Shown piece by piece: positions 24,746 through 37,159 of a stretch of DNA of 64,000 bases. This DNA comes from Gonocerus acuteangulatus. Lineage: Eukaryota > Arthropoda > Insecta > Hemiptera > Coreidae. Each line of letters begins with the position of its first letter. Position 1 is the stretch's first letter. A program made the translations under genes and the position numbers. Where the stretch lies: positions 43,303,335 to 43,367,334 of the forward strand of contig OX328123.1 of assembly GCA_946811695.1 (NCBI GenBank), in the 5' to 3' direction. Below the pieces are notes generated by a model, which saw only the letters and a program-made list of their open reading frames with translations, had not been told where the DNA came from and searched no databases.

Positions 24746-24999
24746 AAAAAAACTACACATTTGTTCGGAGCTCAAGAAATGATTAAACAAACTCCTTATG
24801 TTTTTTACCTTGGCTAAGTCCTTTTAAAACAAGCAAAATTTAAATATCAGAACCCATCCTTTAATCAGACATTTAAATTTGTTTTGATTTTAGCATAACA
24901 TGAATTATTTTAGAAAACGACATACAAAACAATCACTTCTGTAATTGTTAATAATGCCAAATGTTATGTTAATATTTGTCAAATAGGACTTCCTGCAAA

Positions 25000-25229
<230 letters not shown>

Positions 25230-25259
25230 GATATTCATACATTTTAGTTCATTCTAAAA

Positions 25260-26763
25260 GTAGATAGCTTAATATATTTTTTCTTTGACAATTCAATTAA
25301 CTCATTTCCTGCCAAAGTTTATCAGAACTTTGTTGCTAGGTGAGTATGGGTCAACAATAAGCATTGGCGTTGTAGGTAATAATACAGAAAACTACTAGTT
25401 TTCTCATAACCTGGAGTTGAGCGCAATTAATAAAAACCAATCCTAGACAATAACACAAGCTATAAGTTAACTCTCGAAAACAAAAGTTTAACTCTTAGCT
25501 TGCTATCAACGGATTAACTCATCTAATTTAAGTGAGTGCTCTTATGCATTCATAATGTATGAAATAGGTTATTTGTCAAGATATTGAAAACATTTCATTA
25601 AAATTTAAAACACTTTAGGCACATGATTGGAAATTTAACCAAATTACAAAATACTTGTATAAACATTTTATTCTATCAGCTAATGATGAAACATAACAAT
25701 CAATGAAAATGAAAATATGAGAAAAAACAATCTTAAAAATGTATTTCTCGCATTTATTAATTGTTATACTTGTTATTTCTTTAAGTATTATGTTGTTTCT
25801 TTAGTTACTCATTATCATACAGTTTTATGAATTCAATTAATTTTTTTAATTATAATTGAGGAGCTCATAGAAGTCTTTAGATTGGTTAGAGAGGATACCA
25901 TGAATTTTGATTTTGCATTTTATTGTTCTTTTTTCTTATGAAGGTTAATAATACTAGAAAAACTGTTCACCAAAAATGTAAATTACATAAATATACCTAT
26001 ATAATAACTCTATTAGACATTCCTTTGTAAGGGTATTGATTGTAAATTACGAAATGATTTACAATAAACATTAGAGTTTTCCCTGTAGTTTAATTAATTA
26101 TATGTTTCCTTTTCTTTTCTATTCTAAGACATAAAATCCAAATTAACTCTATAATCTATTTATATATATAACTTTTAACTAACGTAAATTGAAATAATAC
26201 TGACACTGATAACAAATCATTAACACTTATTTTCACATATAAAATTGAAATCTATTTACGAGAGAATTAAGGGCTATATTTCATTTCTTAATATTTTCCT
26301 TAACAGAAATTATGCTTATGTAATAGGTACATTTATAATTAATTTGTTAAATATCTTTCATTAAGAAAACATTAAATCACATAAAAACGCAAAGGCTGGA
26401 AATGTTAAAACAAAACTCATTCAATATAAATGCCTGGAAACAATTTAAAACATGGCAATTACAATAAGAGCGATAAAACATTGTGTCTATATTAATAAAC
26501 ATACAAAAACGTGCATTTCCTTTTGGACCTTTCTCTCACCGGTTGTAACACATCAATAAACTTCAACTACATTTGTGTGTTACAATAGAATTAATTAATG
26601 CAATTTATATTCTTTATTACGGTCTTCCATTCGATAAGCATCATAATTTTCCTTTAAATTAAGAGATCTTCGTTTGTTGAAAAATGTTTTTTTTTAGAAG
26701 CATATTCTACTTCTTTTTGTTAGAGTAGTAACTCTTTATCCACATTGTTATATTTTTCCCCGC
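25260..26763. other. 3' flank of the calmodulin-like gene
   Basis: AT-rich. The part nearest 26763 should be the 3' UTR of the minus-strand gene. No other gene seen. Confidence 0.4.
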
Positions 26764-26795
26764 TTATTTTTTTGATGTAAGGATGGTAACAAATT
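26764..26795 (-). CDS. Calmodulin-like terminal exon (32 nt)
   Basis: After acceptor tgtttcag the minus strand reads (G)AA TTT GTT ACC ATC CTT ACA TCA AAA AAA TAA, that is [10 protein letters not shown] and stop. The phase joins exon D exactly, and the C-terminus matches calmodulin EFVTMMTSK. It is too short for ORF-based detection. Confidence 0.85.
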
Positions 26796-29700
26796 CTGAA
26801 ACAAATATATTGGAATATTAATTTCAACGAACATGTTCATTATGATTATTATGAAAACAAAGTATTTTAAGCAAAGAAGAGACTACTATGATGCAAAAAA
26901 GACCTGGGGAGACAAATATCATCCTAAAAAACTAGGCTGAAAAAAAGAGGGCAAGTTTCAGGCCCCTCCCAAAAACTGTTTGCCTATGAAACAACAGTTT
27001 CAAGTAATGATGATGATGATAGTATTGGGTCAAGTTTTAGGCCCTTAATACCTTTTCAAGGACCTAATAATACCCTCTCACTTATTTGTGAATTTTCAAC
27101 TTGACCAGTTTTTGTTTAATGATGGGCACTATAACAAACAAATTTATTATAAATAATAAATAAATAAATAATAATATAAAATGTCTGGCATTTAAAGATT
27201 CATGCTCTTAGGGTAACTATCAAGGATTATAATAAACTCTTTAATGAATTAAAACGATCAGGTTTGTATGAACTTATGCCTGGCCACAGCCGTATGTAAG
27301 TTAACGAAAACTGGCCAAGTTGGAATTGCACAAATAAATTAGAGGGCATACTGTATCTTTTTAAACATAAAATTTAATTTGGCTGATTGTTCATTTTGTA
27401 TTTCTAGGACAATTATTTCTCCCTTTTGGTATTTCCTTATTTAAAAAGTCTTCCAGGGAATGCAAAATTATGAAATTCTTGAATGAGTGCCAACATGTAT
27501 TCTACAGTTTTTATCAATGTAATAATACTGGTTTCAGCATGAAATAATATAGTGTTATTCAATTAACATACCTGCATAGTTGACCATTCCATCTCCATCA
27601 AGATCTGCCTCTTTGATCATGTCATCAACTTCTTCATCGCTTAATTTTTCTCCAAGATTTGTCATTACATGCCTCAATTCCGAATTAGAAATTAACCCAT
27701 CATTATTTTTATCAAATACCCTGAAAATTAAAAACTATGTTTTTGAAAGAGTTCGATTAATAAGTACAATGGGCACCTATTGGCTTTGGCCAAGAAAAAC
27801 TGGACCAGATGGTTGATAATATAAGGTGTTCAGTCTGATGGATTCTAACTGAGCTATTCGCAATAACTGAAGAAAGGTTAAGATGTTGGAGAGGAGGAGG
27901 CATAGGGTTTGGTGAACTGTCAAGGTACAGGTTGACTTTACAACTGTACTGGGGCTAATGTATCCAGGATAATATTATAATATATAATAGTCTGTACAGT
28001 AAAGTGGGTTTTAGAGCAGAATTGGATGGAGACATTACTTATACTCGTATATTTCTATTAAAGGTATTTCGGCTTTCCTCTGCTCAATGCAGAACGTAAC
28101 ATCAGGAAAGAGAAAAAATAATTAAAAACCTTCACAGGCTATATTATTTTATTGCAGATCTACCTTCCGGGGATGTTCCATCTTCAGTGGTTTCCACTAA
28201 ACAAACCTTTTTTTTTTTTTTTTTTTTTTTTTTTATTCTTTTTATGGCATGTCAACCTTTTCGGTCATTAACGCCATTTCTTTGAGAAGCGAGTAATCCG
28301 TGATGGTTGTAATCATCAAAGATTATTCGCGAACATATATTTTAAATGAATCTTGTCAGGAGCCATTCTCTTCAATGAGCAGCATATCATTTAACTTCGG
28401 TAGTGATATTGATTTTAGTTATCTCCGGACTGATTAAATTTTGCTGATTAATTCTGCCTCTTCTAAAAAGTCAAAAAGTCTTGCTATTTGTTTGGGGTCA
28501 TCGGCTAATATTTCATCAATAGAGTCTGGTAGTTGATGCTGTTCTTTTAAATGTTCATAAGCCCTGCAATTCGTCAAAATATGCTTTACTGTGAGTTGCA
28601 CATTGCACGACCCGCACACCGGAGGTGCATTCTTTGACATGAGGAAGGAGTGAGTGAGGTTTGTGTGACCTATTCTTAACCGGGTCAACACCACTTCTTT
28701 TCTTCTTGTCTCTTGGATTGATGATTTCCAAGGTTTAACACTTCTTTTAATTTCGCGAAGTTTATTCTCTCTCACACCTTCCCAGTCTGCTTGCCAAACC
28801 TTGTGCATACTAAGGCAAGGGTTGTTTTTTTTTTCATAATAATATAATTTTTTCAATTATTAAGAGGCATTTCACACTTAATAACCAAGCAACCCTCAAC
28901 TTTCTCATTAGGTAATTAAACAGACAAGGTTTCCTGAAAGTTTAGGAGTTTGAAACCTTCAGGGGACACTGGAAATAATTCCCAAAAAACAAAGATTTTG
29001 ACGAATAACCTGAATTTAGTTTATGGAACCGTCCTGGAACCCCTTTAAAGTGAGTAACATTACAAACCTTGGTTTCTAATTTAAAGGAAATTTCATCTAT
29101 TTTATGATGGTTTGATTGGATTTTATTTACTGTAAATGGTTTTTCAGTAATCACTACTTATTCTTAACCCTAGAGTACTATCATCCATTTATCATAACCT
29201 ACTGCCGGATTAAAATGAAACCAGATTAAAACGAAAGGGGTGGAAGGGGGCAAATAATTATAAACGTCTCATAGGCACAACGTTAGCATTGTAGGGTTAA
29301 AAAACCACAATCGACATAAAATAATACAAAATTTAAATTTACTCTGTTTTTGTTGGGAATTGAACCATACTTTCAAATGAACTTTTTTGTTGCACTTGAG
29401 GTACACTATCACCTCCTGAAAGGTTGATCCCAACAAAAAACATAATGTGAAATGGAGGCCAAGTTCCTCCCTCCACAAAGAAGCACTCCCTTCCCCAAAT
29501 ATATCCCCTCCTAAAACCCCCCCAAAACGCCTTACCATCCTTCACTCCAAAAAAGTAGTATGAGTTAGTGTTTTAAGTGCAACATATTTTCAACCAAAAA
29601 TATGCATAAAGTTCTCCTTACTGCTTGATATTTGATGCCAACAATCAACCTACATACATCTAATCACTAGACTAGAACATTTAGAAGCTCTTCCAGATGA

Positions 29701-31033
29701 CATTACTCTAGAGGACAAATTGATTGCTCTCTTAACTAAACTATTACACTATAAAACACTGGAACCTTATCCCGAGGATAAAGATCACAATAGGGCCGGC
29801 CATACACGTTCCGGTATACCGGAGAGGTATACCTGTACAGGTGTACCTTCCGGTATACCTGAACAGGTGAGAGCCCACTCACGCTCCGGTAAACCGGACG
29901 GGCGAAGGATTTCTTGAGTCTAGAAATGGCAAGCCGACAAGATGACGTGATTGCTTTAGTGGGTTTGTTAGTGGCTATAAACTGAAAAGTCCGTCACGCA
30001 GGAGCTGCATAACTAAGCACTTTCCTCAGAATTTGGGTAGTGTAGATTGCTTTCCAGAACAATTTGCTTAAAATATCCTACATAAATAAAATAAAAACAT
30101 AAATAGTTCTCTTTTAAATTTGTAATGAGTAACTGATCAATTAATAATTTGCTTCCAGAGTTATATTTACACATGGTACCTATTACACTTCGTAATAAAT
30201 ACAAAAAACCTCATATTATCGTATTTTGATCTAACGCAGGAACAGGATACAGTCACTCTAGTGGTAGAAAGCGCTCCTTGCGGCGGCTTTGTGAACCTAC
30301 GTCTGACGGGCTTTTCTATTGAAATATATTACAAATTAAACCCCCGCTTTCCGATTGACCGACTCAGCTCATTTCTACAACACTTCTTTCTCATGAGTTA
30401 CCCACGACGTATACCGCGTTTCGTTACAATGCAGCAGAAATTACGACTGGTATGAGTATATTAAGAATTTGGTTCAGGAGTAAACCCCCCCTTCTAATGA
30501 ACCGATTTAATTTATTTTTACAACACATATTTACCTGTAGATTACCACTACGAATGCCGAGTTTCGTCTAAATATACCAAAAATCACGGCTGGTAGTGGC
30601 GAATTGGTATTGTGGGTCCGGAGTAAACCCCCCCTCCTAATGAACCGATTTAGTTTATTTTTACAACAGTTATTTACCTGTGGATTACCACTACGAATAC
30701 CGAGTTCCGTTGAAATATACCAAAAATCACGGCTGGTAGTGGCGAATTGGTATTGTGGGTCCGGAGTAAACCCCCCCTTCTAATGAAACGATTTAGTTCA
30801 TTTTTATATCTCACTTTTCTCTCAATATTACCACTACGAATACCAAGTTTCGTTGAAATATAACAAATATTACGGCTGACATAGTCAAATTAGTGTTTTG
30901 GGTTCGGGGTAAACCCCCCTTCCGGTGGACCGACTTTGGTGGTTAAAGAACTCGTTCAATCGTTTGCTAATTGAATGCTATATACCAAGTTTCGTGACGA
31001 AAAACAAAAACTCTGGCCGCTATCGTGTTAACA

Positions 31034-31090
<57 letters not shown>

Positions 31091-34000
31091 TTTAACGGGG
31101 GTCATTTTCGGTGTCTACTAGGTAGGATCGATAAAGATTTGAAGACATTTTTCAAAAATTCCGTCATGAGTCCAACCTCAATAGCTACTTTCCTTCGGAG
31201 GAAAGTGCTAAAAAAGACGAAAACGCACGGTTATGGTATTCCTTGCTCATAACTAGCCACAAACGCGGTTCTGATCGATAAATTTCAATGAATTCCTCGA
31301 AAATTCGGTTCCGTTTCCGGACAAACATGATGACTAACACAGTAAACAAACGATCTAATAATACGACGAATATATAGAAACGATCTAAATAACCACCGGC
31401 ACGCGAGTGCAGAGAATAGACAGTAAGTTAAGCACAACACGAAGCTCTCTAAACAGAGTATTTGCTACAACTAGCCTCACACCTGCAAGGTTTACCGGAT
31501 GACCCACACACACGTTCCGGTCTACTCGCCTGCGCAGGTAAAAAGAATTGAATTTTGATTCTTCTCGGGTATACCTGTACAGGTCGCTACGCCTGCACAG
31601 GTATACCGGAAGGGCTGGCACACATGCTCCGGTTTACCTGCGCAGGTCACCTGTGCAGGTAAACCTCTCCGGTATTCCGGAATGTGTATGGCCGGCCTGT
31701 GTAGGATACACAGGCCGGCCATACACGTCTACAAGGAAAGTGTAGAAGGCCTTCAAGAAAAAGATAAGAAGAAAGACGATACATTTTGGTTTTTTGATCC
31801 TAAACTTTGTAATTTAGATGGCTCGACTTTGGAAAACTTAGTATCTGCTTTCAAGTATATTATGCAGTAAACCCCTACGACTTTATTTACTACATTTAAG
31901 AAAGAAGTCACAATTGTTGTTGTTAAGATGTGTCGAAATGTTTCTTAAAACATCAAATATACGTTTTCCTTACCAAGAAGATTCATTTGATACCCCACAT
32001 GATGGGTTTCAGAAGGAATGATGGCTTTCCGATGGAACAAAAAGTACAAAACGTCATAGGTAATATGACACTCCCGTATAAAGACCTTCCTGCGTGCCAA
32101 GTTTAGTCAAAATAGCATGGGCATATATAGAAAATAACTAGCTGAATACCCGTGCTTCGTCACGGCAGATAAGTAGTTATTTTATTGCGTTAAATAATGT
32201 TTCATTAAAATTACGTTACTATACAATTTTGTGCAGTTTATTATAGCACGGTTCCCGTCATACTATATGTTATTCAATGGGCGTTAAAATTTAAAAGTTT
32301 ATGTTTTCAAAAAGTTATTTGGAAACACCCATTATATTTACGAGTATTACCAAGGTTATAGGCGAGGAGGCTGTGCAAGGGTTCCAGATATTATATGACG
32401 GTTCCAGATATTATATGTCCAGATATTACATCACGGTTTGACCGGGACTGTCCCGGTATTTTGCAATTGTTTCGGTGTCCCGCCCGGTTTTATCAATGTC
32501 CCGGAAAAGGCTGTAAGATGTAAAAAGTAATGAATTCATGTTTATAAGAATCTTTTATAAATCGGTTACTTTTCTACAATCAACATTTTTACTACTGCTC
32601 CCAGTGTCAAAGATATGAGAAGTAATCTAACTGCAAAACGCTGGAACTACCTGCACAGCGCTGCCAGCTTCCAGACACTACTATTTGGCTGAGAGATTTC
32701 TTTAAGAAAATCAAGTAGCAAAAAAAGTTCCGTTCTTATTTTTAAGGTTTGGGTAGACTAACAGTTCAGGATTCCCCCTTCCCGTTACTTGCTAGGCTTA
32801 AAACTCATCATTTTGCTTATAATTTGTACTGTTTTTATTCCCAACCCCCCTGGTATGCCCATCCCATATTAATGTGTCTCGGTTTAACTCTCCAAAAATA
32901 TGGCAAGCCTATCCGACGGGGACAGGCAGAAAAGAAACGCAACTAAAACTCTATGAGTGACAGTTTATTTCTAGTAATTCAAGGTCTGCCATCATAGTTG
33001 AAATTAACCTCAATTACAAATAATACTATGAAATAGATAATGAAAGGTAACAGCTGTTCTTTTATCGTCCTAGCAACGCATGCTGCCTTGGCTTGCCTGC
33101 TCAAACCAACTAAAACTTTAAACCCCCCTAAAAATACTTAAAAACTCGAATATCAAAAAATCCTTTCTTAGTGAGTGCCTCCGTTATATAGGGAGTGTCC
33201 ATGCAAAATTTCAAAATTTTCTGTCGAGCGGTTTGGGCTGGGGGCTGGGAAAATTTCGGGGGGGGGCTGAGACCATTTCTGGTATATGGAATACTAATAA
33301 TTTAGATCTTAGAAGAGTTTTAGCCAACTATAACGCTATTACAACCAAAATTCTATGCTATTACATAGAATATGTTTCATGAACTAAATGATTTTATTTA
33401 ATTTATTTTTAAGGATTTTATGAAACCGATCAAATCAAAATTTCGGGGGGGGGGGGGCTGCAGCCCCCTCAGCCCCCTTATATACGCCCATGAAAAATAG
33501 GCCAAACGGTGTGTATTTGTATAAGGAACAAACATACAGACAGACAGCTGAAAGACCTTTTTTTACCTAGCCTAGTGCATTCCCTGGCCCAAGGCCTTGC
33601 TGTGTGCCAAGTTTGGTCAAAATCGGTCAAACGCAGTGAATTTGTGTAAGGAACAAACATGCAGACAGACAGCTGATAGACGATTTTGACCTAGCCTAAG
33701 ACACTACCTGGATCAAGACCGACATGTGTGTCAAATTTTGTCAAAATCGGTCAAACGGTGAGTATTTGTATAAGAAACAAACAAACAGACAGACAGACAG
33801 CTGATAGACAATTTAACCTAGCCTATGATTCTCCCCGTATCAAGACCCATCTGTGTCCCAAGTTTGGTCAAAATCGGTCAAACGGTACGGATTTGTATAA
33901 GGAACAAACATAGACAGACAGCTGGTATAACATCTTGACCGAGCCTATATGCGTCTAATTGTTTCTTAAAACATCAAATATAGGTTCTTTATACCGAGAC

Positions 34001-36579
34001 GATTCATTTGATACCCCACATTATGGGTTTTGGACGGAATGACGGGTTTCCGAAGGAAGTACAAAACTGGCACGCCCCCGCCCCGAAAGCGGAGTCAAAC
34101 ACAACTTTTCAGTATTTTTCGATTTTTTCCTTTAATAACACCTTCATATCTATCATCATGCACAATTTTAAGTCTCTAGCATCATGGGAAGTGCCTAATA
34201 ATTTTGATGAGTCAGTGAGTGAGTGAGTGAGTCCTATAAATCCCGATTTTCGATCGCTTATATCTCAGAAACTATTCGATGTAGAATTATGAAAATTTCC
34301 AGTATTACTCACATCTAGTAGTATAATTCCTGTGTGAAATTTCATAACTTTATCTTTGCCTGGTTGAAAGTTATGAGAGGGTAAAAATCGGCTCTAAGAC
34401 CTCCTGTAATATTCACACGGAACTCGGCCTGGTGCACTACCGTGCGCCTAGATATCCATTACGCCCTGTATATATATTTACACCTGAATATTGAATTTCC
34501 GGGGAAGTTTGGAAATAGTTAAATCCCCCCAAAACTTTGTTATCTAATAACCTTTCAGATGGTGTGAATGTGATGATCCTGATGGATTTTTATGAATTCA
34601 AAAAGCCTCTCCATTTTGACGTAAGTCTTCTTCGGGCTCTCACATACTGCTGGCTCTTCTAATTTGATCTGGATAACATGGCACACTTTTCAAACATTTT
34701 ATGATAATACAAAACAGCTAATAGTTTTTCATCCTTTATAGCATTGAAGTCATAGATAAAAATCAATCAATAACATTCATGTGAATATCATAAGGTTCTT
34801 GATTGGGTGATTAGCTCAAACCCAATTGAGTAATTTTTCAAATAGCAAAGATTAGTCATTTCACTACAACATCTTTGAGACTAAGAAGGGATTCAAGTGA
34901 AATGAAGAAGTTAATAACAATATGATTATTCACTATAATTATATGAATAGTTAGCTGGGCTTAGTTACTTGATGTCATAGATTAATTTTTATAATTATGT
35001 ATTATTATAAAGGAATGAAAGTATTACCTGAAAGCTTCTTTAAGCTCATCTTCTCCTTCTGCCCCTTTCATTTTCTTAGACATCATTTGAAGAAACTCAT
35101 TGAATTCGATGGAGCCATTCCCATCCTGATCAACATTGCTCACCATGTCTCGAAGTTCAGTTTCTAGAAACAAAATGTTCAATGCACTTTAAGAAAGCAA
35201 GCTGATTGATTTAACTATTGGTAATAACATCTTATTTATATAAGTTGTCCAAATTTGAAAAAAAAAGTATGAACGGTTAAGCAAACTAATCTAAATTGTA
35301 ATTCTCGTGCTCACAAATAAATAAATAATTCTCGTGGACTTCAATGGTCCATGTATTTAATGTTTTAAAATCTTCTGGATATGAATGTCTCGAATTGGTA
35401 ACAACCGACGTTTTGCCAGACATTCTGCTAAAATAAATAACATATTTTTCACAATCAATTTTAAAACTTCTAATATGCTTACTTGAATTAATAACTCATT
35501 CACTAACTTCAACATTTAGATTACGTCTACATATGTTCAAGTGATTACTCTAACATTGTGATTTAAGGATATATTGTTATAGCTATTCAGTAGAAGAAAG
35601 TGTGCTAAAACAAATAAATCGGTGTTTTAATGTTTGTTACCTGTTGGCCTCTGACCAAGTGATCTCATAACTACACCAAGCTCGGCCATTGTGATGGCTC
35701 CATCCTCATCTTTGTCAAACAGCATAAATGCTTCCTTGAACTCTGCAAATATACATTTTGTGCTCATGATCAAACAAGAATTAAAACATCTGGGAAAAAT
35801 AGTTTGATGGCTAAGTAGAACATATTTTCACGTGTATGATACTTATATGGGTGACATATTTAAACCTATATATTTAAAATACAGTCGAGGAATGGCCATC
35901 CAGTTGTCCAGAAAAAAGATGTGAAGAAATAGTAAGTGGTTAATCTTTGATCATGGTTATGACAATTTTGTAGCACATTGCTGTTAGCTCAATTTTTAAC
36001 ATGGATGTGTCTTATGGCTGGGGGTTTGCAGAATGTTACGGGAAGTGATGAGATTGGTCACTTCATGTTCACTTACATTTAACTTCTGGCCAATTCATTC
36101 TAATTTCCTGTACACTTCTGGCCCAATTTCTGCTCACTTCACATACATAGATAGACATAGATCACTTCCTGTTATTCATTCCCATTTAGAGAAATTATAA
36201 CTTGTCTAATACTTCATTATTTCCGCCCCCCCCCAAAAAAAATAAAAATAAAATCTATCCCATAACAGGCCACGAGGGCACTCAGGTGCAGATACTATAG
36301 AGGTATCTGATCCATGCACATATGGCTCATTAGGGAGATAGTGTGGTCGGCACTATGCTCCGGCCGCCTGATTTTCCCCTTTGCTGCTTTGACTACTAGA
36401 GTCATTAGCACCAAGGTACCCATTTATACATTAATTAAAGGCTAGGTTGGCCTAGAGACGGTCAAGGAGTCCATTTCCAACACATGAACTAAGACATGTA
36501 ATTTATTTATATATTTTACAATAGTTATAATTGGTTTAAATTTACCTGCCACTTGATCTTCTGTAAGCCCATATTCAGT
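26764..36579 (-). CDS. Calmodulin-like EF-hand protein, five exons, first exon missing
   Basis: Family role: calmodulins are small cytosolic calcium sensors that bind target enzymes. Exons in transcript order: 36579-36546, 35742-35641, 35163-35028, 27720-27572, 26795-26764. They join into 150 codons plus TAA with GT-AG borders. Four EF loops are visible: [36 protein letters not shown] and [12 protein letters not shown], each with acidic or Asn residues at 1, 3, 5, Gly at 6 and Glu at 12. The protein ends FVTILTSKK, against FVTMMTSK in calmodulin. The first visible residues are [13 protein letters not shown] (calmodulin ADQLTEEQIAEF), so the missing exon may contribute little more than ATG, as is usual for calmodulin genes. 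Calmodulin is nearly invariant in insects, so this is a paralog, not calmodulin itself. The 7.3-kb intron before exon D is filled with nested repeats. Confidence 0.9.
27572..27720 (-). CDS. Calmodulin-like exon D, EF-hands 3 and 4
   Basis: Reads [40 protein letters not shown] and DGDGMVNYA. Loops [12 protein letters not shown] and [12 protein letters not shown] are intact. [11 protein letters not shown] and DEEVD.MI.EAD are classic calmodulin stretches. Donor gtatgt. Confidence 0.9.
28209..28880 (-). pseudogene. LINE 3' end (post-RNase H zinc-finger tail, family as 62820-64000)
   Basis: The minus-strand frame 28856-28434 reads [39 protein letters not shown] and a C-terminal [11 protein letters not shown]. 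The C..C...(H)...C pattern and the [11 protein letters not shown] motif are shared with the larger LINE at the right edge ([19 protein letters not shown]). A T-run at 28209-28232 is the poly(A) tail seen from the plus strand. It is 5'-truncated and lies in the calmodulin-like intron. Confidence 0.8.
29792..31730. mobile_element. hAT-like foldback element with GGCCGGCC ends
   Basis: The left end AGGGCCGGCCATACACG and the right end (31690-31700, inverse of ACAGGCCGGCCATACACA) are TIRs extending about 45 bp with ccggtataccggagaggt. A second TIR-like piece follows at 31711-31725. The interior near each end repeats ccggtatacc palindromes. It interrupts a reading frame that is continuous in the copy at 8410-8530. 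The target duplication looks like acaatagg against a decayed acaagg. A further repeat (29985-31215) sits inside. Confidence 0.7.
29985..31215 (-). repeat. TA-array repeat family, full copy
   Basis: Minus-strand counterpart of 61625-62797. It starts aaaagtccgtcacgcaggag, contains three diverged internal units (ggagtaaaccccccc with ccgattta.tt.atttttac, each about 140 bp), a (TA) array at 31031-31087, and ends near the palindrome actttccttcggaggaaagt. Non-coding. Confidence 0.8.
32116..33492. mobile_element. CATGGGC-ended element, 1.4 kb, with 7-bp TSD
   Basis: The left end catgggcatatata and right end tatatacgcccatg are inverted. AAAATAG flanks both sides (32109-32115 and 33494-33500). The copy at about 8085-8110 has one AAAATAG, giving the empty site. 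The right 270 bp is the G-tract MITE. The left part holds sequence with tgaatacccgtgcttcgtca and a gaccgggactgtcccggt palindrome. No recognised protein. Confidence 0.75.
33493..33960 (+). repeat. Minisatellite of about 115 bp, inverted relative to 7655-8130
   Basis: Four units contain gtcaaaatcggtcaaacg, ataaggaacaaacat and a (g)acagacagctg segment. Frames across it are repeat artefacts (RNKQTDRQT type), not genes. Confidence 0.8.
35028..35163 (-). CDS. Calmodulin-like exon C, EF-hand 2 and central linker
   Basis: Reads [40 protein letters not shown] and LKEAFR. Loop [12 protein letters not shown] is intact. The central helix linker [15 protein letters not shown] differs from calmodulin KMKDTDSEEEIREAF. 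Acceptor tttctag, donor gtaat. Confidence 0.88.
35641..35742 (-). CDS. Calmodulin-like exon B, EF-hand 1
   Basis: Reads [20 protein letters not shown] then [14 protein letters not shown]. Loop [12 protein letters not shown] keeps all calcium ligands. Calmodulin has [20 protein letters not shown] here. Donor gtaac. Confidence 0.88.
36225..36505 (-). mobile_element. SINE family 2, minus orientation
   Basis: Minus-strand reading gives the family order: a ctaggccaacc(t)agcc-like segment, aatgggtaccttggtgctaa, aaaatcaggcgg and the 3' end with C/A-rich tail at 36225-36260. It lies between calmodulin-like exons A and B. Confidence 0.65.
36546..36579 (-). CDS. Calmodulin-like exon A (34 nt)
   Basis: Reads [11 protein letters not shown] plus one base, between acceptor ttttccag and donor gtaaat on the minus strand. 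It is the N-terminal helix before EF1. No ATG is in frame inside it, so initiation lies further right. Confidence 0.78.
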
Positions 36580-37001
36580 CTGGAAAAAAGAAAAATTGTT
36601 GAAATGTATCTTCAGTTAGTTTTAGGATGACTGATTAAAAAACTGTAAATATTTCAATAGGTTCAAACAATAATAACGAGTACAAAAAAAACAAAAAAAA
36701 AACAACAACAATGTTTTTTCCCTTTTTTATATATTCTTATAAGAAAATATGTTCTGAGAATTTTTCGATTTAAACATACCACAATTATTGTATTTCAGTT
36801 ATTCTGAAGATATTCCCACAAACATTAGCTTGTCCATATGCAATACCCAGGTATAGCTACATTTTAGCGTGTTTCCTCCCTCCCTACATAGCGAAGAACC
36901 CGCTTATGACGGCGACTTCATGACGCAATCCGGAAGTGCCGACTTGAATATTTCATGTTTCACAACTCATAGAACAAGATATCAACGGTGGTTCAAATTT
37001 A

Positions 37002-37035
<34 letters not shown>

Positions 37036-37119
37036 TTTATTGATGTTTTCTGGTAGTGGGGTTGCTTAATTACAGAGGGTGAAACAAACTTCAGTCTTCC
37101 CACAAATTTTCTTTATTTT

Positions 37120-37159
37120 GCACTAGGCCTTTCAACACAAATGTGCCATCATCAGGTGC
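37120..37159 (-). ncRNA. Hammerhead ribozyme motif
   Basis: Minus strand: GCAC, CUGAUGA, stem II hairpin (GGCAC/GUGUU), GAAA, palindrome AGGCCU, cleavage-site A, GUGC. Stem I pairs GCAC with GUGC. Stem III is only AGG/CCU, as in dimer-type minimal hammerheads. Confidence 0.8.

Larger units (their letters stand above)
29440..34451 (+). mobile_element. Helitron-like element interrupted by two nested insertions
   Basis: From left: one MITE arm (29440-29600), coding-like sequence ([19 protein letters not shown], about 29670-29790), an insertion (29792-31730), the rest of that frame ([20 protein letters not shown] and stop, 31735-31869), a second insertion (32116-33492), a minisatellite, a (gagt)n stretch and a terminal hairpin ending CTAG at 34448-34451. 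The inverted copy at 7187-8640 lacks both insertions. Family class is inferred from the terminal hairpin plus CTAG only. Confidence 0.5.

Noticed and set aside
33728..33913. Small protein with QTDRQT repeats
   Set aside because: It is read across a minisatellite that also exists inverted at 7655-8130.
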